Assembly: GCF_910592395.1 (NCBI RefSeq)
Contig: NC_088316.1
Span: 17,608,001 to 17,672,000 of the forward strand
DNA length: 64,000 bases
Source: Lineus longissimus
Taxonomy: Eukaryota > Nemertea > Pilidiophora > Heteronemertea > Lineidae
Reading direction: 5' to 3'
The notes under the pieces: generated by a model
What the model saw: only the letters and a program-made list of their open reading frames with translations
The model's database searches: none
What the model was told of the DNA's origin: nothing
Shown: piece after piece, positions 1 through 8,759 of the stretch
Layout of the letters: the number at the start of each line of letters is the position of its first letter
Position numbering within the stretch: the first letter of the stretch is position 1
Position numbers and translations under genes: made by a program

Positions 1-346
1 TTCAAATTGAAAGTGTTAAAATTAACTGTCTATGCCTCCTAGTGTCAAATAATACTAGGAGCCATAGACAGTTGATAAAAGCACTCCAAAAGAGCAAGAG
101 CAAGTAACGAAATATTTAGTTGAATATACATATATGTAATCTAAAATAGGGTATTCACCAAAGCAGAACTGAGTGCGACTGTGAATGTCAGTATAGGTTC
201 ACAAGACTCACAAGATTCGACAGCAAAAACCTAATCTATTGCTAGGTGTAGTTATATTCCCAGTAAGGCATATAGAGTAATAAGAAAATGATAATACTTT
301 ATTTTTTGTGGAGCAGTGCTTATTTTTTTGTTGCATTCTTTTCCAG
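1..346 (+). other. RPL21 intron (3' part), no coding sequence seen
   Basis: This stretch precedes the first visible RPL21 exon and ends in a pyrimidine-rich acceptor (ttttccag, AG at 345-346). I see no coding sequence in it, so the exons for roughly the first 45 residues of the protein lie outside the window. Its one notable content is the long hairpin at 12-85, listed separately. Confidence 0.8.
12..85 (+). other. long imperfect hairpin in RPL21 intron, miRNA-precursor-like
   Basis: The arms at 21-43 and 54-76 pair over 23 positions with one C-C mismatch (35/62) and one possible G-U (23/74), around a 10-nt loop (44-53). Below this, after a symmetric 3x3 internal loop (18-20/77-79), positions 12-17 pair with 80-85, again with one G-U. 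A terminal loop, a stem of about one miRNA length, an internal loop and a lower stem resemble a pri-miRNA. A small foldback transposon remnant is the main alternative. I do not recognise either arm as a known miRNA. The structure is seen in the sequence; the function is inference. Confidence 0.45.
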
Positions 347-1251
347 GGTGATGGTGCTATCCAGAAGGGTATGCCACATAAATCCTACCACGGCAGAACC
401 GGACGTGTATACAACGTCACACAACACGCTGTTGGTGTCATTGTCAACAAGAGAGTGAGGTGTGTGAATTACTCGTAGGGGGAGGCTGTGCAGGGCGAGC
501 TATTCATAACTCTCCAAAAGTTAGTTTGGGAAACTGCTCTCCAACAGATAGATCATTACATATTGCTTAGCAGAGATGGTTTTGCCTTGAGAAAACTCAG
601 TGGAGGTTCCCTCATGATGTTTCTGTGCATGATGGTGATCAAGAGCATTCACTCAAATTAGACTTACTGCTAAAATCTTAAGCTGTAGTTAATATGTTGT
701 GTTGTATTCAATTTCAGGGGCAAGATCCTAGCCAAGCGTATCAACCTGCGCATTGAGCATGTCAAGCACTCCAACTGCAGGCTGGACTTCCTCAACCGAG
801 TCAAGAAAAATGAGGTTATCAAGAGGGAGGCAAGGGAGAAGGGCATCAAGCCTGAGTGCAAGAGAATGGTGAGTAATAAGTAGGAATAAAGTTCTCCGAG
901 GCCAGATCTAGAGCTTTGGGTGAAAGTGGCAAAACTGGTCTTGGTGAAAAGAGAAGTTGAGGTCCCCCTCGAGGTAAAAATGGTCTTGGAGAGGAGAAAA
1001 AGTAACAGTTTTCCCCAAGGCTTGTGGTAAGGTTGAAAATGTATAGTTTAGCTTAATTCATCAACCATTATCAGCTTAACTACCAGGTTAGAATTGATCT
1101 TCAGTTTTTTGGAAGGAACTTCTTTTGAAGTCTGCTAAATATGAGTTAATTTTCATTTCAGCCCCAAGGCCCCCGAAAGGCCCACTTTGTGCGGACGAAA
1201 GGGAACCTTCCTCAGGTGTTTGAGCCAATTCCATATGAATTTGTGGCATAA
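347..1251 (+). CDS. RPL21: 60S ribosomal protein L21 (eL21), partial, last three exons
   Basis: Three exons are present: 347-459, 718-868 and 1162-1251, with stop TAA at 1249-1251. They join in frame (intron phases 2 and 0) to encode 117 C-terminal residues of eL21, a structural protein of the cytosolic large ribosomal subunit. The signature stretches [46 protein letters not shown] and the C-terminus EPIPYEFVA match the metazoan family closely. The human protein is about 160 aa, so roughly 45 N-terminal residues are encoded upstream of the window. Donors and acceptors are canonical: GTGTGT and TTTCAG for the first intron, GTGAGT and TTTCAG for the second. There is no sign of pseudogenisation, and the introns rule out a processed copy. 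Confidence 0.97.
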
Positions 1252-1267
1252 ACTGTATACATTGTAA

Positions 1268-1273
1268 AATAAA
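1268..1273 (+). terminator. polyadenylation signal AATAAA of RPL21
   Basis: A canonical AATAAA lies 17 nt after the RPL21 stop codon within an A-rich run. This implies the very short 3' UTR usual for ribosomal protein genes. Confidence 0.7.
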
Positions 1274-1383
1274 AAAATATTTAAAAGATATACTGGAGTT
1301 TGATATTGTTCCCTCTGGGATAGTCATCTGTCTCCTACTTCATGTCACCATCTCTTGTGAGGTCATCAGAGTGGCCATAAAAA

Positions 1384-1827
1384 TAGTCGTACTTCCACCT
1401 ACCTATCAAATCCCCGTGTCTTTTGCACTTACACCTATGAATTGCCGTGCCTAAATAGACCTGTGTGTCAAATCCCCGTGTCTATTAGCCCCATCGAGCT
1501 CGATGGTGCTAATCGGGGGCCAATTTAGACCCGTGTTCAACACGGGTTTTTTGATAGGTGGAATCTGAATAGACACGGCAATTGCAAGTTCCAAGATCCG
1601 GCGACAGATGGCGCGGTTGTAGTTGCCTCGGTATTGCGTGCGAAATTCCCCTCCAATGGGAAAGAAACACAGGAGAGCTCCCTACCTACAGCGCACCTGT
1701 CGCCGGGCCTATTAACCATTATCTAACACCACTGACAGGTGTAAGTGCGCCCCAGGTTTTTTGACACACGGCGAAGACACGGGTCTTGAAAAAACTCGGG
1801 GTTTTATGATAGGTGGAACTACGACTA
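1384..1827. mobile_element. foldback/MITE-like DNA element with nested terminal repeats
   Basis: The ends are inverted copies. The left end reads TAGTCGTACTTCCACCTA from 1384, and the right end is its near complement, ending ACGACTA at 1827. Both ends abut TA, a possible Tc1/mariner-type target duplication. A second right-end-like segment (TTTTTTGATAGGTGGAA) occurs internally near 1547-1563. The phrase TCAAATCCCCGTGTC occurs twice in the left part (about 1407 and 1468). The interior holds two strong palindromes, around 1484-1513 and 1529-1547. No transposase reading frame is present, so this is a non-autonomous element, possibly two nested copies. Confidence 0.65.
1484..1513. repeat. palindrome inside the foldback element
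   Basis: The perfect 16-bp palindrome CCATCGAGCTCGATGG (1491-1506) extends to 15-bp arms with one mismatch (ATTAGC...GCTAAT). A second palindrome, ACCCGTGTTCAACACGGGT, lies at 1529-1547 with 9-bp arms around one central base. Confidence 0.8.
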
Positions 1828-4319
1828 ATGAAACCTGGTGTGCCAGTGAATGTGATCCAGGTGTAGTTCACTCAATGGCATAGTTGATGTACATGAAGGA
1901 TGGTTGTGCCGGTGTCCTTGGTACCCAACAGATGGAACACACCCGTGTTCTGCTGGACCCCAACTCCCAACCCCCCATCGGACCCGCAGAGAGCTGCACA
2001 TGCAATTTTATACGAGTTATCCAAGAGCAGAGATTTCTCCAACAGAACGGCACCATCCATGAATCCAGTTGTGCAGGAGCATGTACCAGCGTGATATCCA
2101 TAGCTCTGTCGAATCGTCTTCGATCGACATATAAACGAAAGAAACACTTGCTGGGAGGCTATTCCAGTCCTTCACAATTCTTCTTGAGAAGATGTATTTT
2201 CCCAAGTTGCTTGACGATCGCAACTTCTCAAGTTAAGCCATTGGCTACCGGTGTAATGTTTTTGAGTGTTTCTGTTTTTGAGTGTTTCCCCTCATTGTTT
2301 GGGAACGCTCAAAAATCGATTGACAAGTTTTTCTGTGTATCCTCCCTATTGAAAAGTCATGGTCTCTCTAGCTGCCTATTGTTTGGAAACACTGAAACAT
2401 GGGGAACAACCACAGATGTTACACCGGTGTTAGGGATAGGCTGTGATAGTTCCGACTGGATTTAAAGTATTTAAACACTTCTATCATGTTCCCTCTCCTC
2501 CTGCGGTGATTGTGTAAATTCACGCAAGAGCGTGATCGGCGAATCACATAAAAGCAGGATTAATAGTACAATCCCGGTTTGCCAATAAACTTCTCATCTT
2601 ATATTATATGCGACTTTATGTATCTGGATCTTCAACAAAAATATGCAAGTATGAAAACTAGACACCCCTGCACCCTTTCTGTAATGGAAGAGGCTACCAA
2701 CACACAATAGTGATTGAAATTACGGCGAGTGTCGTGGCCCACGCTCTGCGCCAGGGTGTGTTGACACTAGAGATTTACACAGTGAAATAATACCTGAACA
2801 ATAAAATGTATTAAGTAGTTACGTAACTTGTGGTCAGTCGACTATACAGTCATCGGACGTGAATACTAGCTATTATTAGCGACCCTATCAGCCTGTTCGT
2901 CAGGCCATGGCTGGTATAATTGGTATCGGTCCTTTTTTTCTTATACATATCGCTCAACCATATGTGTGACAAATGTGAGGTTGACTATTCGCCTTGATTT
3001 ATAATTATACAACGAACGCTTAGAAATATGGATTCCACCTTTCAATAGAGGACGAGACATAAGGTGAGTGTTAGTGTTTTTGAGCAGTTGGATAGCTTTA
3101 CCATTGAGGTACTACCAAACGTCCTTGCTAGCATCCGCCTTATACATCATGAAGCTATTAACATAGCTCTATGGTACATTTTATAAAACTTCCTTGGGTT
3201 CATAAATCAGAACTCGCACCAAACCTGCCCAACTTAGATTTTTCAACCGTTTTGCGGACCGTTGCGAAACTCAGTTCATGGATATATGGGCGTTGTATAA
3301 GTCTCGTCATCACCGGACATTTCCTCATGCCAGCTCATTCTCCAAGCAGATAGAAGCAGTTTAATGCTTTTTAATTCCTCCATCATTTAGAGAGATTAAA
3401 ATCTTTGTGCCAAAACTGACCACCATGAAGTCCCGGATGGTGTCACAGGCACGTGACGATGCAAGAATAAAAATATTGATGTAATATCATCAAAACATAT
3501 TACAATATTAATATATAAGGGGAGTTCATGTGTTCACGTCCCACGACTGATTAGTGGCGTAACAATGCTTTGTTTTACTTAGAAATCAGTGTTCTTGTGG
3601 TAAATGGCAGTATTGATGTGAGTGTTACACAAACTAGTAATAAAAATAACCCAAAAGGTATTTATTTATTGATGATGTTGAAAATTGCGCATGAGAAAAG
3701 GGACTCTGGGCATATAATACAATGAAATGGTGACACACCGCCTTTGCAGTTCCAATATAGTACGTGGCACTTCCTCCAGTAACGATGAACTGGCCAAACG
3801 ATTTCGTAAAGACGGTTAAACAGGTGGAAAGTGATGGTGTTAAGGTGATAAGTAATGGTTATATAACGCGAAGCTGTTAAGTAGATACGTGTCATCAAAG
3901 TGGTTCACATGGATGGTATGGGGTTGCAATACCTGTTCAAAAAATGTTCATGGACATAATCACCGCTCTCTGTGACAACATGATCTGGAGGTTTAGGACT
4001 GGGAAATGGTTCAGATGCAGAAGGTTAGATGCAGGAAAGTTGACAGTGACCGGTAAGACATTATTATTGGCAGCTGTGTATGACCAAATTTTGACGTCCT
4101 CATGCCTGAAATCAAGAGCCATCTTTGAGTTTCCACACCCGCTCTCGTGGATAGATTGGTGAGGCGATATTCCGCTTCTTATAGTTCGGATAACTCTATG
4201 CCCATTTATCCCTGACCTTTCGACATGTTGCGTATTTATGACTTCTAACATTCAACATCACTGTGTTGTAAATTTGTGCCGTACGTATTACACAACTCTC
4301 GTGCATCTTCTCGTTTCAG
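1828..4319. other. intergenic region between RPL21 and the sulfotransferase gene
   Basis: Apart from the retrotransposon remnant at 2017-2223, I find no recognisable coding sequence, RNA gene or repeat here. The sequence is AT-rich. The promoter and any 5' UTR exon of the downstream gene should lie in the right-hand part. A CT-rich acceptor (cttctcgtttcag) ends at 4319, immediately before the probable first coding exon. Confidence 0.6.
2017..2223 (-). mobile_element. non-LTR retrotransposon remnant (C-terminal part of reverse transcriptase ORF)
   Basis: On the minus strand, 2128-2208 encodes NLGKYIFSRRIVKDWNSLP followed by a degenerate tail. The pattern 'FSxRxVxDWNSLP' is typical of the last part of the reverse transcriptase ORF of RTE/CR1/Jockey-like LINEs. 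Upstream polymerase motifs were not found in the same frame, so this is a short 5'-truncated or decayed fragment. Overlapping plus-strand frames in 1884-2465 look like chance openings. Family assignment rests on this one motif. Confidence 0.5.
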
Positions 4320-4339
4320 ACCAAGTCGTAATCAATGTC

Positions 4340-5883
4340 ATGATGTCGCTCCTGCAGAAAATGGCTTCTCGCAGGAACACCCTCTGCTTCCTGATTCCTA
4401 CTGTGACCCTCAGTACATTCTCACTTGCAATGCTCTGGGCGACTACGGACTCCGTGGTGCTGGATGACCCCAACCCAATCGAACTGGTGCGGATTCCCTT
4501 TTTAAACTTATCGTTATCATCAAGGTTAGATTAATTCCTTATCTTCGCCCAGTACTTCTTAGGTATGTCGCGCGTTCCGCTCGAGATGCATGGAAGCATG
4601 GAGGAGGCCGGGAGGACCGAGTGGTCCAGTGAGTGAGACCAATAGGCGAATGCAACTGGAGGCTTTAACAAAAAAGTGGGGAGGGGATACTTGAATTGAA
4701 CCGGGGGTTTGATTCGGCTACAGCGGTTCAAGGTTCCCGCTGTAGTGTAAACTAAGCTTAAGTACACTATTTACAAATCATGACAATCTAAATTGCCCTA
4801 TCAAACTATTTCCTTTTCAGATACAAGCCTGCTCGCTGCCTGCCAAAACAAAACATCCTTTTCCTAAAGGTCCACAAGTGCGCCTCGACGACTATTTCAA
4901 ACATTATAGTGCGATATGGATTAAAACATGGTCTCAAATTTGCCCTGCCAAAACGAGAAGATGGTCATATAGGATGGCCGCTGTCCCTCCGTCCAACAAT
5001 GGTGCTACCAAGCGAAGAGAAGCCGAACATTTTGGCACATCATATCGTATTCAACGCAACATCTGTGGCAAAGATTATGCCGAATGATACAATCTATCTT
5101 GCCACAGTTCGGGAGCCTTTTAGCCAATTCAAATCAACGGTCAACTTCTTTTATAATGTTGAAATGCAACAATTGGGTTTCAAAACCGGTGACTATGTGT
5201 CGGAGTTCTTATCGAATCCTAGCAAATACGAGAGGAATATAAAATTTTATTGGGGACACCGATATTTTGGAGAACGCTCCATAACTAAAAATTGTATCGC
5301 AAGAGAATTCGGTTACGATCCGTCGCAATTTCTCGTCACACCAAACAAAATGGCATCGTTCGCGGACAAGTTGGATGGGATATTTGACCTTGTGATGATC
5401 AAGGAGTATTATTTTGAATCAGTGGTGCTGATGAAGAGGAAGCTGTGCTGGTCTCTTGAGGATATGATCTCCAACCATCTGAATTCAAACCCGGAAAATA
5501 GAAATCGCGTAACGCAGGAAAAAGTGAAGAACTTGATGGAAACGTATCGTAACTGGAGCAAAATTGACTATGTTTTATACGAGCGGTTCTTGGTGATATT
5601 TAGGCGAAAGATACGAGAGACTGGTCCGGGGTTTCACAAAGAAGTCTCCTTGCTCAAGTATCTTAACCAGGTAGTGACACAACATTGTGGCAAAGCCTCA
5701 AATGTGCATTTGCTTGTTCCGGAGACGGAGTTCAGTCAGAAGTTTTTAGTGACGCCGCAACTCTGTGACATGCTGAAGGTCGGGCCGCATGATCTGACAC
5801 AAAGCTTGATTCGGCAGCAATATGGACTTGTAAAACAAATAGGCTACTTCATTAAGTATCATATTTTTAACGTCAGCGTGTGA
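4340..5883 (+). CDS. galactose-3-O-sulfotransferase-like enzyme (Gal3ST family)
   Basis: Two coding exons, 4340-4524 and 4821-5883, join through a split AGA codon to give about 415 aa, the usual family length. The product should be a Golgi type II membrane enzyme moving sulfate from PAPS to the 3-OH of terminal galactose on glycolipids or glycans. Residues about 14-32 form a single hydrophobic anchor after a short basic N-terminus (ASRRNTLCF...). The 5'-phosphosulfate-binding motif is FLKVHKCASTTISNI (about residues 76-90). A family-like HHIVFN follows near 135, and the 3'-phosphate-binding motif TVREPFSQFKS lies at about 157-167. Start choice: two adjacent ATGs (4340, 4343) follow an acceptor-like site ending at 4319; an in-frame ATG at 4238 exists but sits before that site. 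Which of the four vertebrate paralogues it matches cannot be said. Confidence 0.85.
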
Positions 5884-6628
5884 ATGTGGTTAACTCTTTG
5901 CAAGTTTTGACCGAGGAGAAAAGTGATGTCTGAAAACGCGAAATTCTATTAATCGCTTCCGTCGTCTGTTCATGGTTGTCGATGCTGTGTTTTGATTTGA
6001 TGAATAAAAAATTAAAAAAAACGGACACTACTAGTAGTTATACCTACTGATGACGTAGGGTAGCGTCTTGCCCCATGCCCCTGAGATAAAACCTCAGTAA
6101 AACAACCCAATTGAACCTTCCTATATCCTCTGATGAAGTCTCTAGATTTGACCTATCGCTGCTTTGTGTGAAAACCTCATCTAGATATGTATATTTATTT
6201 CTTCTTCTTTTCTGACATGTCAACAAGACATTATGGCAAACTACAAAATTGGTATAAAATAGGCTACATGTGTAGCAACATGTTTAACAACACTCTGAAC
6301 AAAATCTCAACACAATCGGTACGAATTGCTCCGAGCTCGACATTGTCGATGAGATTCCACTTCCAGCTTCGTACACGTCAATTGCATAGGCTTACAAGAT
6401 TCTTGTACGATTCTGCTGGTTCAAGTTCTTCACCCAAAATCGTAAAAGAATCTTACAAAGCAAGAGTGTCTCGTTTTCTGCGTTTCCCATCTTTGTTATG
6501 CCAGCGTCTTCCAAATAAAAGACTTGGTAATGCCAAGTTGTGAGGCAACACAAAAATATCATTGGGGGTATAGAGACCACTAAGTTACACCGGAAACCGG
6601 GATACTCTTTCAACAACGACAGCCTGCA
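5884..6628. other. 3'-to-3' intergenic region between convergent genes
   Basis: This holds the 3' UTR of the sulfotransferase gene on the plus strand and that of the coiled-coil gene on the minus strand. A minus-strand AATAAA (TTTATT at 6194-6199) is a candidate end for the latter, giving a 3' UTR of about 430 nt. The plus-strand open frame at 6187-6543 has no family resemblance and is treated as chance. Confidence 0.5.
6003..6008 (+). terminator. polyadenylation signal AATAAA of the Gal3ST-like gene
   Basis: AATAAA lies about 120 nt after the stop codon at 5881-5883, followed by an A-rich stretch. Confidence 0.6.
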
Positions 6629-8755
6629 TCAATCATGGTCTCTATCCTCCTCTGAAATGAGTCTTGGTAACGTCGATCTTGCTGTAGACACCACAATTGT
6701 TCCCGCCTGAATGCGTCTCTTTCGTCTGATCTTTTCCTTCAGAGATGGCGCCAACTTAACTGAGCTCGGTCGGTCGTAGAAGTCGTCAATCTTCTCCGGA
6801 CTTGTCTTGATGTTTTGAAGGAACTCCAGTTGAGACATAGTTTCTTGTAACTGTGCCAAGCCCTGGTAAAGATGCTGAAGATTCTCCGTGAAGTCCTGTA
6901 GCTCCTTTTTCATGTCTAAATAAACGCCTCCATTTTCTTCTAAGCGGATTGCTATCTCCTCGCGGAGGAGAGTTTTCTCTGATATGAGGTCTTGAAGACT
7001 CGCCATCTGGGTCTCGATCTCAGACAAGGTACCTTCTAAGTCCTTCAACTGCCGTAACAGGCGTGACTTTCTCATCTGAAGCGAGTAATTCATCTTAGTC
7101 TGGCTGATGCTAATTTTCAAGAAATCCAACATGCTTTCTTTTGCGTGTCTTTCACCGTCCTTTGCTTTTCGTTCAGCAGTAAACTCCCTGACCTGCCGAT
7201 GCATCTTCTCCAACTCCTTCTCCAACCTTTGTAACTTCTTCTTGTTGTTCTGACAAACGAGATAAGCTAGCTTCATGGATTTGGCAACTTTCCGTTTCTG
7301 CTCAGCGGTGTCTCGAATCTGTTCCTCATGCTCTCTGCGCAGCGTGCGCGTTCGCAAGATATGCGTCTTTATCTCCTCGACATACGCCTCGTCGCGATCT
7401 ATCCAATCATGAGCAATCTTACAGATAAACTCAAGTTTCTCAGTTAAATCTGGCACAAGTCTTAGCACCGGGAATTGAGCATGGTTTACCCGTTTTGTCA
7501 CCTCTTGTGAGATGCCAGTCCCCGAAAACAGATTTGAATTCAAGCCATTCTGGAAGCTCTTAGTGAGTGCCGCGAGACTACTCATAGTCGTCTCTAGGTT
7601 GTTCATGTACCCAACGATATCCTTAGTATACTGGTTTGTAATGTTGAGGTCAACGCCTTGAAAACCACTAGCGCTCCTGCAACTCTTTTTTAGCTTCTTA
7701 TAAATGTTACCAGCAAATTTTGAATTCAGAACTAAAGCACAATCGCAAGTTTGTTTCAAATTCTCCCAAAAGTCTGTAATGAACCCAAGGATTTCTGGAT
7801 CGACGTCAGGATCCTCGGTAATTCGTAAGTCATTTAGTAACGCCACAATCCGAACTTCTGAATCTATCTTCCGTGGTTGAATGTTATTTTTCTTCAACAC
7901 ATCACTGCAGAATTTGAAGTTATCGTTACACAAATCTAGGTATTTCAGATATGACTCTGTGGATGGTTTTTCAGATTGATAGAAATCTTTCTTACATTTT
8001 TCAACATCGCTTTCTAAATCCTTTAATCTTTCTCTCAAATTATGTAACCCACGGCTATAGTCACTATCGCCAAATGGCCCTATATTCTCATTGTACGACA
8101 TTGATACGCTTTCGTTATCCCCTCTCATGTCACCCATAGTCATGGTCCCCTTTTCGTCCCTAGACGTCACAATACTGCCGTCTTCCCGAGCAGTTGCAAA
8201 GCCACTATCGTCGTCTCTACTTGCGTACACATCCTCCTGGTCCCTCGGGGCGGTCAGAAACACTCCATCCGGCCTCGATACCGGATTCAGATTGTGCAAC
8301 CTTTCCTTTTCACTCATCTTTTTCTCCAGGCTCCCTCGGCTCACACGTCGCCGATTCTGCAACCTCTTCGTAGGCAGTACACCTCGCTCACTGTCCTGGT
8401 TGAAGCTTCCATTACTCATTCGCCGGATTTGCGGTTTTTTCAGCCCCACTGGCCGTTCTCTGTCGACCATCCTTGGGGGCCCACGATCACCAGCCTCGTA
8501 TGTGGAACTCGCGTTACTCGGACGACGATAGCGCCGTTGGTCAGCTGCAACGGTTTCAGCCGACGTATCCATAGCGGCAGTGTCAATCGTCGATTCCGTA
8601 TCTATTTTTTCCGATGCATCATCGATTTGTTGGTTCTTCTGTAAATCAAATCTCGGAGGGTCACTTTCGGGTGGAGGCCTATCTTCATCGTTTACAGGTG
8701 CTTCATGAGCAATTGGCGGGTCTACCTGTTCTACGTCGGATGACATTCGCTCCAT
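6629..8755 (-). CDS. uncharacterised 708-aa coiled-coil protein
   Basis: An uninterrupted 708-codon frame that I cannot assign to a named family. Residues 1-240 are disordered, acidic at first, then Arg/Ser-rich with three basophilic-kinase sites of the form RRxS (S80 in RRPSNASS, S114 in RRMSNGSF, S139 in RRRVSRGSL). A short predicted helix follows (RERLKDLESDVEKCKKDF, about 245-265). The middle (about 265-460) looks folded and alpha-helical. From about 470 to 640 the sequence is strongly coiled-coil (RTLRREHEEQIRDTAEQKRK, LQRLEKELEKMHRQVREF, LRQLKDLEGTLSEIETQM). The tail is basic (KEKIRRKRRI). On the minus strand a good acceptor (TTTCTACTTTCAG, ending at 8760) lies four bases before the ATG, so a 5' UTR intron is likely and the protein should begin at this Met. 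A cytoskeletal or scaffold role is only a guess from the coiled coil. Confidence 0.85.
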   Translation of the reverse strand: MERMSSDVEQVDPPIAHEAPVNDEDRPPPESDPPRFDLQKNQQIDDASEKIDTESTIDTAAMDTSAETVAADQRRYRRPSNASSTYEAGDRGPPRMVDRERPVGLKKPQIRRMSNGSFNQDSERGVLPTKRLQNRRRVSRGSLEKKMSEKERLHNLNPVSRPDGVFLTAPRDQEDVYASRDDDSGFATAREDGSIVTSRDEKGTMTMGDMRGDNESVSMSYNENIGPFGDSDYSRGLHNLRERLKDLESDVEKCKKDFYQSEKPSTESYLKYLDLCNDNFKFCSDVLKKNNIQPRKIDSEVRIVALLNDLRITEDPDVDPEILGFITDFWENLKQTCDCALVLNSKFAGNIYKKLKKSCRSASGFQGVDLNITNQYTKDIVGYMNNLETTMSSLAALTKSFQNGLNSNLFSGTGISQEVTKRVNHAQFPVLRLVPDLTEKLEFICKIAHDWIDRDEAYVEEIKTHILRTRTLRREHEEQIRDTAEQKRKVAKSMKLAYLVCQNNKKKLQRLEKELEKMHRQVREFTAERKAKDGERHAKESMLDFLKISISQTKMNYSLQMRKSRLLRQLKDLEGTLSEIETQMASLQDLISEKTLLREEIAIRLEENGGVYLDMKKELQDFTENLQHLYQGLAQLQETMSQLEFLQNIKTSPEKIDDFYDRPSSVKLAPSLKEKIRRKRRIQAGTIVVSTARSTLPRLISEEDRDHD

Positions 8756-8759
8756 CGTG

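Noticed and set aside
460-1161. Possible snoRNAs in the two RPL21 introns (vertebrate RPL21 introns host snoRNAs)
   Set aside because: ATGATG-like words occur near 615-640, but no C-box/D-box pair or H/ACA hairpin-hinge-tail layout could be assembled.
1884-2465. 193-codon plus-strand open frame
   Set aside because: No family resemblance. It overlaps the minus-strand LINE tail and is best seen as chance opening opposite that sequence.
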